Position numbers and translations under genes: made by a program
The notes under the pieces: generated by a model
What the model saw: the letters and a program-made list of their open reading frames with translations, nothing else
What the model was told of the DNA's origin: nothing
Database searches by the model: none
NCBI RefSeq assembly: GCF_900108855.1
Contig: NZ_FNXY01000001.1
Span: 868,001 to 932,000, forward strand
Direction of reading: 5' to 3'
Length of the DNA stretch: 64,000 nt
Origin: Dyadobacter koreensis
Lineage (GTDB): Bacteria; Bacteroidota; Bacteroidia; Cytophagales; Spirosomataceae
Shown here: positions 8,357 through 16,730 of the stretch, piece after piece
How the letters are laid out: each line of letters begins with the position of its first letter
How positions within the stretch are numbered: position 1 is the first letter of the stretch

Positions 8357-10012
8357 TTAATCTTCTGCAATCCGTCCTTTGTCAGGGAATAATCCCCTTG
8401 GTTTGAATTGCAGAAAAACAACGATCAGTGCAAGAATCAGCACTTTTCCATAAACTGCCTCATAAAATGATTCAAGTACTTTTGTAAGGAAACCAATCCC
8501 TAAACCAGACAAAATTGCGCCTGCGATTTTACCCACACCACCTGTAACAACTACTAAAAAAGAGTCAACAATATAGGTTTGACCCATATCGGGAACCACA
8601 TTTCCAATGAGCGTCATCGCACAGCCGGCCAGGCCGGCAAGACCTGACCCCAGGAAGAATGTTATCGCATCCACTTTTCTTGTTTCTACACCCAGACATG
8701 CACTCATGCTCCTGTTCTGTGTGACAGCCCGAATCTGAATTCCCAGACGACTCCGGTATAACATCAGATAGGTTAGCGAAACCACGACGATGGTCAGAAC
8801 AATAATAAAAAGTCTGTTGTAAGGAAGAATTAGATGTGGCATAACCTGCCAGCCGCCGGCCAGAAATGACGGCGCTTTCACAGCCGTAAGATCGCCAAAA
8901 ATACTTCTCGCAGTTTGTACCATGATCAGGCTAACGCCCCAGGTTGCCAACAGGCTTTCCAGCGGACGGGAGTATAAATGCCTCACTACCAGCTTTTCCA
9001 AAACCAATCCGAAAATTCCAGCAACGATAAAGGATACAGGCAGCGAGACGAAAAAGAACATGTCAGACTTTACTCCAAGGGTGTCGATAAATAGCGATTG
9101 CACACAGAAAGTAGTGTATGCACCGATCATCAGAAATTCTCCGTGCGCCATGTTGATGATGCCAGCCAAACCGTAAACGATCGCCAGACCCAGTGCGATC
9201 AGGATCAGAATACTCCCCAAACTTATTCCACTGAAAAGATTCTGCGCCTTTTCAATTCTTGATTGGAGACCTTCCAGCGCCTCAACCTTTTCAGAAGCGT
9301 ATTTTTTTGCGCCGGCAACTTTACCTGACGCAGAATATTCTTTTAAAACAATGGTCACATTCTCCCCCCAATTACTATCCAGGCTATCAATGTAAGCTTT
9401 TGCCTCTGTTTCTGAAACCGCTTCATTTAACTTTAATTGAAACAAGATCTCCTTCCCGGCAGTCTGCGCTTCCTTGTTATTTTCCAGTTTAAGAGCCTCG
9501 GTTAATATTTTAATTTTCGAATCGTCGGACGAAGTCAAAAGTTGTCCGTATGCGATAATTCGTTTTTCAGGTTCAGGGTTTGCCAGGTTCAGATAAGGTA
9601 AAATTAAGTTAAGCGCTAACCGGTCGCTTCGGCTGACATCCACCTTTTTCAAAGTTTCCAATGTTACTTTTTTTGGTTTCCCATCAGCTTCCAAGACTGG
9701 TTTATTCTCCGGAAAAAGATAATAAAGAGGAAAAACTTCGCTTCCTTCCCCCAATTCTTCCGGCTCCCCCGTAGTCACTGGTTTTCCGTTCAGCATATAA
9801 ATTTTCTTGTCATTTATAGCCCCCAAAACCGGGAAAGTCAATGGATCCCGCATTAAAACCAGCCTCTTAATTGCCCTTGTTCTTGCAGAATCATTCGAGG
9901 GATTCAACACTTGGCTTACATAAAAATGGGTACTATCTGACTGTGCAACAACCTGTTTTCCAATAAAAAGGCACAAACAAAGCCCCAGCCACATTTTGAC
10001 GATGTAGTTCAT
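8357..10012 (-). CDS. urtB: Urea ABC transporter permease UrtB with periplasmic N-terminal extension
   Basis: The protein has 551 residues. The C-terminal 290 or so form the LivH-type permease (IYGLAGIINMAHGEFLMIGAYT, then the coupling region IRAVTQNRSMSACLG). The N-terminal 250 residues are a signal peptide (cleavage near VVAQS) and a soluble helical extension. Such an extension is known in UrtB of Gram-negative bacteria, so it is not a fusion error. The gene lies 196 bp downstream of urtA, with a weak hairpin in the gap that could lower expression relative to the binding protein. Confidence 0.93.
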   Translation of the reverse strand: MNYIVKMWLGLCLCLFIGKQVVAQSDSTHFYVSQVLNPSNDSARTRAIKRLVLMRDPLTFPVLGAINDKKIYMLNGKPVTTGEPEELGEGSEVFPLYYLFPENKPVLEADGKPKKVTLETLKKVDVSRSDRLALNLILPYLNLANPEPEKRIIAYGQLLTSSDDSKIKILTEALKLENNKEAQTAGKEILFQLKLNEAVSETEAKAYIDSLDSNWGENVTIVLKEYSASGKVAGAKKYASEKVEALEGLQSRIEKAQNLFSGISLGSILILIALGLAIVYGLAGIINMAHGEFLMIGAYTTFCVQSLFIDTLGVKSDMFFFVSLPVSFIVAGIFGLVLEKLVVRHLYSRPLESLLATWGVSLIMVQTARSIFGDLTAVKAPSFLAGGWQVMPHLILPYNRLFIIVLTIVVVSLTYLMLYRSRLGIQIRAVTQNRSMSACLGVETRKVDAITFFLGSGLAGLAGCAMTLIGNVVPDMGQTYIVDSFLVVVTGGVGKIAGAILSGLGIGFLTKVLESFYEAVYGKVLILALIVVFLQFKPRGLFPDKGRIAED

Positions 10013-10070
10013 AACTTGGAATTTAAAGTTTACGATAAGCCTTAAATGAAGATTTTAATAGATTTGAAGA

Positions 10071-10108
10071 GCCGGTCACTGCAATTAATTTTAACTACAC
10101 TAACCGGC
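10071..10108 (-). promoter_or_regulatory. Weak hairpin in the urtA-urtB gap
   Basis: GCCGGT at 10071-10076 and ACCGGC at 10103-10108 form a short stem with an AT-rich loop between urtA and urtB. Hairpins after the binding-protein gene of ABC operons often give more binding protein than permease. No clear T-tract is present, so this is a tentative mRNA processing or partial termination element. Confidence 0.3.
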
Positions 10109-10208
10109 CTAACTTTTGATCGCTTCGTAACTAGTATGAAAAAGTTGAGTGTCCTGAGAATTTGCGGATAAATTTCCCGCAATAAAAAGTTCTAAAATTC
10201 GAGAACTT

Positions 10209-11513
10209 CTATTTCTGTGCTACGGTATACGTTCCGCCATGGCCAACATGATCGCAGTCCTTATCAGGAGAAGTCAGTTTTGACCACGGTTCCGGGTTTA
10301 CCAGCCCGTTCGACTTCCAGATGATATCAAATTGCCCATCTGGCTTAATCTCACCGATCATCACAGGTTTGGCCAAGTGATGGTTTTTTGTGTCCATTTT
10401 CACAAGTCCGTCCGGTGAATCAAATTCTAGACCGTAAAGTGCAGGACGAACCTTTGACACCTCGAAAGAACCTGCTTTTTCAGCTGCTTTCGCCCATAGA
10501 TAAACACCCGTATAAGCCCAGCAAATAGGATCATCCGTTACCCTTTTGTCTCCTCCGGGAAGATTGTTTTTCTTGCAGAATGCCCTGAAATCTTCCACAA
10601 ATTTCTTATTTTCAGCCGATTCCATTGATTGAAAATAATTCCAGGCAGCCAAATGCCCTACCAAAAACTCTGTATCCGTTGCACGAAGCTCATCCTCCGC
10701 CACAGAGAATGCCATAATCGGACATGTTGCCGCTGACAATCCCTGATTTGCGAATTCTTTGTAGAAAGGCACATTTGAATCTCCGTTGATTGTCGAAAGT
10801 ACGCAAGCTTTCCCACCCGCAGCAAACTGTTTAACCTTGGAAACAATCGTCTGATAATCCTGGTGATGAAAAGGAGTATATTCTTCAATTATATTTTCTT
10901 TCGGCACGCCCTTAGACAGCAAAAATGCTTTTAAAATTTTATTTGCTGTACGAGGAAAAACGTAGTCAGTCCCGAGCAAATAGAACTTTTTATAGCCACC
11001 ACCCTCTTCGCTCATCATATATTCAGCTGCGGGAATCAGCTGCTGATTTGGCGTAGCACCGGTGTAAATTACGCTCGTTGAACATTCCTCTCCTTCATAT
11101 TGCACCGGATAAAAAAGTAATCCGTTATTTTCTTCAAAAACGGGAAGGACTGATTTTCGAGATACGGAAGTCCAGCATCCAAATACGGCTGAGACCTTTT
11201 TATCCAGTAACAACTCCTTTGATTTTTCAGCGAATAAATCCCAGTCAGACGCCGGATCTACGATCACCGGTTCTATTTTTTTGCCTAAAACTCCACCTTT
11301 CGCATTGATCTCGTCAACCGCCATCAAAACTACATCTTTCAGCGAAACTTCCGAAATAGCCATTGTGCCACTCAGCGAATGAAGAACACCTATTTTTACC
11401 GTCTCCCCGTCTTCTGCTTTTTTATCTCCCGAACCTGATCCGCCGCAACCTGAAAGCCCGACAACCAAAGCCAGCAATAAGACGCCCCATTGACGTATTT
11501 GTAATGTTTTCAT
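10209..11513 (-). CDS. urtA: Urea ABC transporter substrate-binding lipoprotein UrtA
   Basis: This is the periplasmic urea-binding protein of the importer, 434 residues. It has a lipoprotein signal with lipobox LSGC (Cys at about 23) and then the type 1 periplasmic binding fold: KIGVLHSLSGTMAISE near the start, GCWTSVSRKSVLPVFE, and GVYLWAKAAEKAG. The combination LHSLSGTMAISE with LFYPVQYEGEECS is characteristic of UrtA and differs from leucine-binding LivJ. It heads the urtABCDE operon. A 22-bp palindrome lies 107-128 bp upstream of its start. Confidence 0.96.
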   Translation of the reverse strand: MKTLQIRQWGVLLLALVVGLSGCGGSGSGDKKAEDGETVKIGVLHSLSGTMAISEVSLKDVVLMAVDEINAKGGVLGKKIEPVIVDPASDWDLFAEKSKELLLDKKVSAVFGCWTSVSRKSVLPVFEENNGLLFYPVQYEGEECSTSVIYTGATPNQQLIPAAEYMMSEEGGGYKKFYLLGTDYVFPRTANKILKAFLLSKGVPKENIIEEYTPFHHQDYQTIVSKVKQFAAGGKACVLSTINGDSNVPFYKEFANQGLSAATCPIMAFSVAEDELRATDTEFLVGHLAAWNYFQSMESAENKKFVEDFRAFCKKNNLPGGDKRVTDDPICWAYTGVYLWAKAAEKAGSFEVSKVRPALYGLEFDSPDGLVKMDTKNHHLAKPVMIGEIKPDGQFDIIWKSNGLVNPEPWSKLTSPDKDCDHVGHGGTYTVAQK

Positions 11514-11619
11514 AATATATATTTTAATAGTGATATAGAGTGAAAATTGAATGTCAGACTGAAATGTCAGGAATTTGTAGTTGCGAAGATCTTATAAATT
11601 TCAAAAGATACATTAATAA

Positions 11620-11641
11620 TTATATTACGTACGTAATATAA
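11620..11641. promoter_or_regulatory. 22-bp perfect palindrome upstream of urtA, operator candidate
   Basis: A perfect 22-bp palindrome whose core is TACGTACGTA at 11626-11635, the same 10-mer as at 2944-2953 before ureA. It lies in the 161-bp gap between the porin gene end and the urtA start. It is the longest and most symmetrical copy of the element, and has no T-tract typical of a terminator. Confidence 0.62.
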
Positions 11642-11674
11642 AATTATAATGTAATATCAAATTATTTATCAATT

Positions 11675-12952
11675 TCAAAAGATAAAAAATTGCACTTGAA
11701 GCCAAAACTGACCATATGCCTTTTTTTCATAACCAGTGGTAGTTGTCATATTATACTGACGTGCTACGTACGATAAGCGTAAATTAGTATTGTTTCCATT
11801 GAAGAAATAATTCAAACCGCCGCCGTAGACTGAACTGGATTTCGCCTTGTCGAAATCTCCAATCAGCTCAGAACCAGCCTGCTCTTTTTTCGACGATATA
11901 TTCTGATTTTCGTAGCGTACCCACGGCTGCAATTTTGATTTTGTAAAATAATAGCCAAGTTCAAGAAACTGGACTGTTTGTCGGGGAATCAAACCGGAAA
12001 AGGAATATTTAGAATTAACATTGGTACCACCTGTCATATATTGAAAAGCCGCATTCAAAGTAACAGAACCTGCGTTTCCAGCTTTTTTGTCGATAAATAG
12101 ATCCGTACCAACGTTGTAATATTTGCCTTGTGTGTCAAATCCCGCAGCCCAGGCAAAAGTATTTCCATTACCTAGTTTGGTTCCCGCATAATAATAATCC
12201 TTTTCCGGATCCAGGAAGTTGTAGGCAACGCGGCCTACTATACGTAAAGGTGCTTGCCCATCCAGGTTCCTTCCGGTAAAAACACCAAGACGATATTCGA
12301 GCTTGTCTTTTAAAAGAAATCCGCGCGCATTTACACCAAGATCTCGTCCAAAATTCCCCTGCAAAGGACTGTCTCCAAACATGTTGTAAGGATACTGAAA
12401 GTAAGTAAAGTCATTGGCCATCAAGCCCGCAGCACCTTGCAGACCATTTCTATTATTAGAAACAAGCTGCATACCAGCAATTAATTGAAATGAATTTGAA
12501 AAGTCGTGTTCATATTGAGCATCCAGGATAATCGGCGCAACCTTGACATTTTTTGTCCCATTACCAAGCTGAACTCCGATCGGCGATGGCAGATCAGTTT
12601 CCATAAAAAAGCTACTTTTTTTAGACAATTGTCCACCCACCAAAACCCTTGCACGGTAAACTGAAAAACCTTTATTCCAATCCTTTGCATCAGCCGAGGC
12701 TTTGCCGCCAAAACCTGACTGTTCCGAAGAGGCAAACATATGTACAATCGCGCCAACATGGATGGACGGCTTAAATTCCTCCATATCCTTTTCCTCCGAT
12801 ACAGCAGAATCCGGGGTAGTATAAGCCGATAATTCCCGAAGCAGCCGTATTTTTTTTGCCGTTTTATCTTTTTTATCAGAATCTCCGGCAGCATTAACAG
12901 CGCCTTGCGACAGGAAGAGCATTGCACTTACAGAAAGGATAAATCTTTTCAT
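11675..12952 (-). CDS. Outer-membrane beta-barrel porin of the urea locus
   Basis: This 425-residue protein has a signal peptide (MKRFILSVSAMLFLSQG, cleavage near VNAAG), a charged linker, and a long stretch of alternating amphipathic strands with aromatic girdle residues, ending in the aromatic-terminal strand FWLQVQFFIF. The pattern fits a phosphate-selective porin O/P-like or Campylobacter/short-chain-amide-type porin. It is immediately upstream of urtA on the same strand and its promoter carries the same palindromes as urtA and ureA, so I infer it admits urea or short amides through the outer membrane. Substrate specificity cannot be read from the sequence. Confidence 0.8.
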   Translation of the reverse strand: MKRFILSVSAMLFLSQGAVNAAGDSDKKDKTAKKIRLLRELSAYTTPDSAVSEEKDMEEFKPSIHVGAIVHMFASSEQSGFGGKASADAKDWNKGFSVYRARVLVGGQLSKKSSFFMETDLPSPIGVQLGNGTKNVKVAPIILDAQYEHDFSNSFQLIAGMQLVSNNRNGLQGAAGLMANDFTYFQYPYNMFGDSPLQGNFGRDLGVNARGFLLKDKLEYRLGVFTGRNLDGQAPLRIVGRVAYNFLDPEKDYYYAGTKLGNGNTFAWAAGFDTQGKYYNVGTDLFIDKKAGNAGSVTLNAAFQYMTGGTNVNSKYSFSGLIPRQTVQFLELGYYFTKSKLQPWVRYENQNISSKKEQAGSELIGDFDKAKSSSVYGGGLNYFFNGNNTNLRLSYVARQYNMTTTTGYEKKAYGQFWLQVQFFIF

Positions 12953-12972
12953 GATCTCGTAGAAAGTATAGT

Positions 12973-12982
12973 TACGTAAGTA
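12973..12982. promoter_or_regulatory. Operator candidate upstream of porin (site 1)
   Basis: TACGTAAGTA, one mismatch from the perfect palindrome, lies 21-30 bp upstream of the porin start codon. Same element as at ureA and urtA. Confidence 0.5.
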
Positions 12983-13006
12983 TTTAATACAACATTATAA
13001 AAGAAT

Positions 13007-13016
13007 TACGTATGTA
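13007..13016. promoter_or_regulatory. Operator candidate upstream of porin (site 2)
   Basis: TACGTATGTA with flanking T and A (TTACGTATGTAA) lies 55-64 bp upstream of the porin start. Its centre is 34 bp from site 1, about three helical turns. Confidence 0.52.
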
Positions 13017-13183
13017 ACAACTTTACCATGGAAAATCTTCAAAATTCATCTAAATATCATAAAAATTAATATTTAAAGAATATTATATTGATAAAATTAG
13101 TTTTACTTCATCAAAGAAAAGTTAAATACAAATGAACAACATCTGCGCGAATCAATAAATCCTATATCTGGCTAAGAAAAAAA

Positions 13184-13193
13184 TACCTAAGTA
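13184..13193. promoter_or_regulatory. Distal copy of the locus palindrome
   Basis: TACCTAAGTA, a one-mismatch variant of TACCTAGGTA, lies 232-241 bp upstream of the porin start and just beyond the terminator at 13207-13237. It may be an auxiliary site or a chance match. Confidence 0.35.
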
Positions 13194-13206
13194 CTACTTA
13201 CATAAA

Positions 13207-13237
13207 AAAACCCGGCTACAATAAATAGCCGGGTTTT
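13207..13237 (-). terminator. Rho-independent terminator
   Basis: A 12-bp stem (AAAACCCGGCTA at 13207-13218 with its complement at 13226-13237) and a 7-nt loop. Read on the minus strand it ends in a T-run. It terminates the small gene at 13292-13657. Confidence 0.8.
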
Positions 13238-13291
13238 AATAATATCGTCACCTATACCGGGATTAATACCGGAAGCTGTTTTAGTTTTTAT

Positions 13292-13657
13292 TTATAAACT
13301 ACATGTCATCACTGCCTGTGTTGTTTCTTCAGGCCTGTAAACGGCCTGAGCCTTATAATTAGCCACCGACTGCATAGGATTGATAACGTTGCTACTCTGC
13401 TGGGTTTTAACCGAAATTACCGTAGCAGGTGCTGCGGCATATTTCGGTGTCTGATGTGCCGCTTTCGAATCTGTTTTAAACGACTGCTTTGCCAACACTA
13501 TTTGATGAGAACTCAGACCTGCCATTTTTGCCTTGTTGGGCATCTTATAATTGTGCGATGAAATACCAGGATCTGTAAGAGTTTGCGCCTGCAAATGAAT
13601 TGAAAATAGAACTCCCGCAAAGAAAGCAAAAGTCTTAATAGTTACTGAATTGTACAT
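13292..13657 (-). CDS. Small secreted hypothetical protein
   Basis: This 121-residue protein has a clear signal peptide (IKTFAFFAGVLFSIHLQAQT, cleavage after LQA). The mature part is rich in Ala, Gln, Ser and Lys with no domain I recognise. It has its own terminator and a TACATTTG promoter-like element 40 bp upstream on the minus strand, so it is a monocistronic gene. Function unknown. Confidence 0.6.
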   Translation of the reverse strand: MYNSVTIKTFAFFAGVLFSIHLQAQTLTDPGISSHNYKMPNKAKMAGLSSHQIVLAKQSFKTDSKAAHQTPKYAAAPATVISVKTQQSSNVINPMQSVANYKAQAVYRPEETTQAVMTCSL

Positions 13658-13696
13658 TTAATAAAATACATTAAGGATTAGGAATAAAAACTTGTA

Positions 13697-13704
13697 CAAA
13701 TGTA
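13697..13704 (-). promoter_or_regulatory. Bacteroidota -7 element (TACATTTG)
   Basis: A perfect match to TAnnTTTG on the minus strand, 40 bp upstream of the small secreted protein start. No convincing -33 box at standard spacing was seen. Confidence 0.4.
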
Positions 13705-14082
13705 ATTGCGACAGCAATATCTACTCCTACATTTTTCAAACAAAAACATTCAAAATTCAAACAATATAGAATCAAAATAAAAGCTGTCTTGATTGAATTA
13801 TTTTTACTTCCAAAATTTTCATATTTAAAATTTACCAAGCCTGAATTATCTCAAAATGAGCCCTAAAACAATAAAATCATTGGATTATTATCTTGTATTT
13901 TACGGTGACATACATTTTTAAATACTGATCCGTCCACTGCTGATTACAATATTAAAAAACGAAATCGCACTATAAATTATAAAATTCAAATAATTAATTT
14001 AACAACTACTGATGTAGTCCAATTTTAAGAAATATAGTTTTATTGAGAATTCAGCAGACGGGAAAACTCAGTCATAAAAAAA

Positions 14083-14108
14083 AGAGCTGTTAAAACAGCT
14101 CTTTTTTT
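14083..14108 (-). terminator. Rho-independent terminator
   Basis: AGAGCTGTT at 14083-14091 pairs with AACAGCTCT at 14094-14102. Runs of A and T on either side make it usable in both directions. It lies 15 bp after the stop of the PLP enzyme gene on the minus strand. Confidence 0.8.
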
Positions 14109-14122
14109 ATGAAATCTTAACC

Positions 14123-15736
14123 TTAGGTAGCTAACGGCGGACCTGACGGAATCATGATCTTTTCTCGTTTGGACTTAAACGTATGACGTTTTGCAGTAAA
14201 TTTCGCAGTCATATATTCTCCCATATAAATAGAACCTGTCATTGTGTTATCCTTCACAGTTCCTGCAAACATGAATGTGATATTGTCAGCAATCTGCCGG
14301 TCCGAACTTTTCATCTTTATCTCATTGCCCTCAATCGTACCCTGCAATTCTCTCACACTGAATTCTCCTTTATGCGAGCCTTCAAGCCAATTGCCATCCT
14401 GTTCAATGATGAGTGATTGTTTGCTGGTGCTGGAGAAAAATTCAACCTCCATATCCCAATGCCCCTTAACGGAGCCTGATGCCGCTGCCATACCGGCTTT
14501 TGCAGGTGTCCGTTTTTGTGTCAACGTTTCGTAGAGCCGATCCGAAACAACTTTATCATCTCCCAACTGCATCTGCCCTGTGGTTATGGAAACAAATGTT
14601 GCGCCATCACGCGTCCCTCCACCTAGGGCAATACGCGGCTTTGTTCTACCGAAAAGTTCAGCAATTTCCTCGCCTGTAATATTAAGTTTTGCAGGATCCC
14701 AGGAAATTCTTAGCTGCGGTGTCCGATTTGAAAGCTCTTTCGGCTCGATTACGGTTGTTTTCACACCTTCAATCGTACCCATTTTCTTAGAAATATTATC
14801 CAGCCAGGACAACCATCTTTTCCATTCTCCGGCATGATCTCGCTTAGTCCAGGCTTCGACAGCAGCGATCATTCCCATTGTTTCTTCCCGGCCCACTTTA
14901 TTATCGCGACCAGGGCCATGATGCGGAGCACTCGCCTGCCAGGCAGACATCAGCAAATCTTTTCTTCCTAATACAAGTCCAGCACATTGCGGCCCGCACA
15001 AAGCCTTTCCGCCGCTATAAATAACGACATCGGCGCCCATTTTCAAGTGAACATTCGGTATTGTCAAATCTTCCGCCGCTGCATCAACCATCACAGGAAC
15101 ATTTTTCGCCTTCGCTATTTTAGAGATAACTTCGAGCGACATCGGCCCGGTCATCGACTCCTCCATCGCCATAAGATAGATCATCGCGGTCCGCGAACTG
15201 ATTGCATTTTTCAATTCGTCTATGGAATCTACCGTAATCAAAGTCACACCCACATTCCGGAGGGCGTGATCGTATACATTTCGCGAATATCTCGGAATAA
15301 TCACCTCTGTTTTTTCAAACCCTTCCAAATTCGGGACACGGATCAACTTTTCAGGATTTCCCCCTGTCACACAGGCAACCGTTACATGTTTCATCCCGGC
15401 AGCACACCCCGCCGAAACCATACCCCACTCTGCTCCTGTCAATTCCGCCAAACGTTTTCCGGCACCAAAAGCCAATTCATCATATTGTACAAAAACCTGA
15501 GCAGCGGCATCCATCGCGTTCCGCACCTCAGGCCGCTCGATTGATCCCCCGATAATTGTGAATGTTCCGCGGCAGTTAATAATCGGCTCAACCCCGATAG
15601 CCTGATAAATTTCCTTTCCGCCTGCCGCAGAAGCCGCGCTCAAAGAGCCCGTTTCTGAACCGGGCGTTTTAGGAAGCATCATTCCTCCCGCAAGCGGAAG
15701 CAGCGACAAATCTTTAATAGCATCTCTACGATTCAT
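14123..15736 (-). CDS. Tat-exported SelA-related PLP enzyme with C-terminal beta domain
   Basis: The protein has 537 residues. Residues about 40-420 are a fold-type I PLP enzyme of the SelA/D-glucosaminate-6-phosphate ammonia-lyase group: MIYLMAMEES, VMVDAAAEDL and the Schiff-base lysine K244 in YSGGKALCGPQCAGL. It is not a true selenocysteine synthase: no other selenium genes are seen nearby. The N-terminus MNRRDAIKDLSLLPLAGGM looks like a Tat signal. The last 110 or so residues form a separate domain beginning GHWDMEVEFFS, predicted beta-rich and lipocalin-like. The reaction is probably elimination or racemisation on an amino sugar or amino acid, but the substrate is unknown. Confidence 0.8.
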   Translation of the reverse strand: MNRRDAIKDLSLLPLAGGMMLPKTPGSETGSLSAASAAGGKEIYQAIGVEPIINCRGTFTIIGGSIERPEVRNAMDAAAQVFVQYDELAFGAGKRLAELTGAEWGMVSAGCAAGMKHVTVACVTGGNPEKLIRVPNLEGFEKTEVIIPRYSRNVYDHALRNVGVTLITVDSIDELKNAISSRTAMIYLMAMEESMTGPMSLEVISKIAKAKNVPVMVDAAAEDLTIPNVHLKMGADVVIYSGGKALCGPQCAGLVLGRKDLLMSAWQASAPHHGPGRDNKVGREETMGMIAAVEAWTKRDHAGEWKRWLSWLDNISKKMGTIEGVKTTVIEPKELSNRTPQLRISWDPAKLNITGEEIAELFGRTKPRIALGGGTRDGATFVSITTGQMQLGDDKVVSDRLYETLTQKRTPAKAGMAAASGSVKGHWDMEVEFFSSTSKQSLIIEQDGNWLEGSHKGEFSVRELQGTIEGNEIKMKSSDRQIADNITFMFAGTVKDNTMTGSIYMGEYMTAKFTAKRHTFKSKREKIMIPSGPPLAT

Positions 15737-16201
15737 GTCAAATTAAGATAAAGAGTTTTAGGAATTTTTAACGAAAATATACATTGAAACTTAAGGCAGG
15801 TTTTCGTACAGTTCAACAGGATCTTGATATCGTCTTATCCGCATTTCCCTACAACAAAACAAAAATCTGCTTTAAGTATAATATTTTGAATAAAAAAAGC
15901 AAAACGAGTCATTATATTGCTGTTTATGCTAAAAACCGGACGAGTTTAATACTAAATGCATTCTTAACCAAATATATTGCGAGATAACACTACCTGACCT
16001 GACAAGGCCGGTAGCGTCCCAAATTGTGAATTGGAGAAAGTTTCGGTCTTTGAAAGTAAATATGATATATACTACGTTTTCCCTCATTTCGCCATTTCAA
16101 ATAGTCATCTTTCTAATCAATTTTGCAAAGAAAAATCTAGCCATACCACACGATCTGTTTGAGTGTTTTAGCATGTGTCCGGCAATTTAAATGCATTGGT
16201 T

Positions 16202-16288
16202 ATGAAAACTTCCGTAATAAAAATTCTGACATATCTTTTTACGACCTTACTTCTCATCGTGTTAAAGCAAATTTGTGGGGACGGGTAA
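16202..16288 (+). CDS. Possible 28-residue hydrophobic peptide
   Basis: ATG to TAA encodes MKTSVIKILTYLFTTLLLI followed by VLKQICGDG: a positively charged start and a single membrane-spanning segment. Such a profile occurs in membrane micro-proteins and type I toxins, but also by chance. No ribosome binding site or homologue can be shown. Confidence 0.22.
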   Translation: MKTSVIKILTYLFTTLLLIVLKQICGDG

Positions 16289-16631
16289 TCTTTTTGATGT
16301 AGATATGTAATTCCCTACACCGCTGCGGAAAATCTGTGACTTAATTTTAAAAATTCGCCTTTCTATAAGAAAAGAAATTCGCGATTTGAAAATCATTTAA
16401 TTATACAATTGAAACCCGTATTAAGCCATTGTATAACATACCTGAAATCACAAATTTTGAAGAGAAGTTTAGTAACGTCTGGCTTAGAATTTCACGCCAA
16501 ATTTTAGCAATAATGGCATACGAACTGATAGTCAGTTGAATCTATCTGTTAATGGAATAGCGGCATCAACTGTCTTCCTGAGTCTGGCGTTGCTGAAAAT
16601 AATTTTCAAAAATCATCGATCGTTCCAAATT

Positions 16632-16730
16632 ATGAAAATCGTGATCACGTCGTCAAAATTTATAACTGTTTTGCTCGTAGGGGCAACCGCACTGATGGTT
16701 TTTGCCTTCTATTGCAAATTGGCATTCTAA
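16632..16730 (+). CDS. Possible 32-residue hydrophobic peptide
   Basis: Starting from the internal ATG at 16632 the frame encodes MKIVITSSKFITVLLVGATA followed by LMVFAFYCKLAF, a Lys-bearing N-terminus and one hydrophobic helix. The frame extends upstream to 16536, but the internal start gives a cleaner single-helix peptide. Low confidence, kept because it resembles the peptide at 16202-16288 in size and layout. Confidence 0.25.
   Translation: MKIVITSSKFITVLLVGATALMVFAFYCKLAF

Larger units (their letters stand above)
13658..14122. other. AT-rich intergenic region
   Basis: 465 bp with no credible coding frame. It contains the promoter element for the gene ending at 13657 (CAAATGTA at 13697-13704, read TACATTTG on the minus strand) and the terminator of the downstream-lying gene at about 14083-14108. 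The rest is AT-rich without structure I can name. Confidence 0.6.

Noticed and set aside
11765..11774. TACGTACGAT inside the porin gene
   Set aside because: Two mismatches and within coding sequence.
15988..16100. Possible insertion sequence end near GTAGCGTCCCAAATTGTG
   Set aside because: No matching opposite end, transposase fragment or target duplication could be found.
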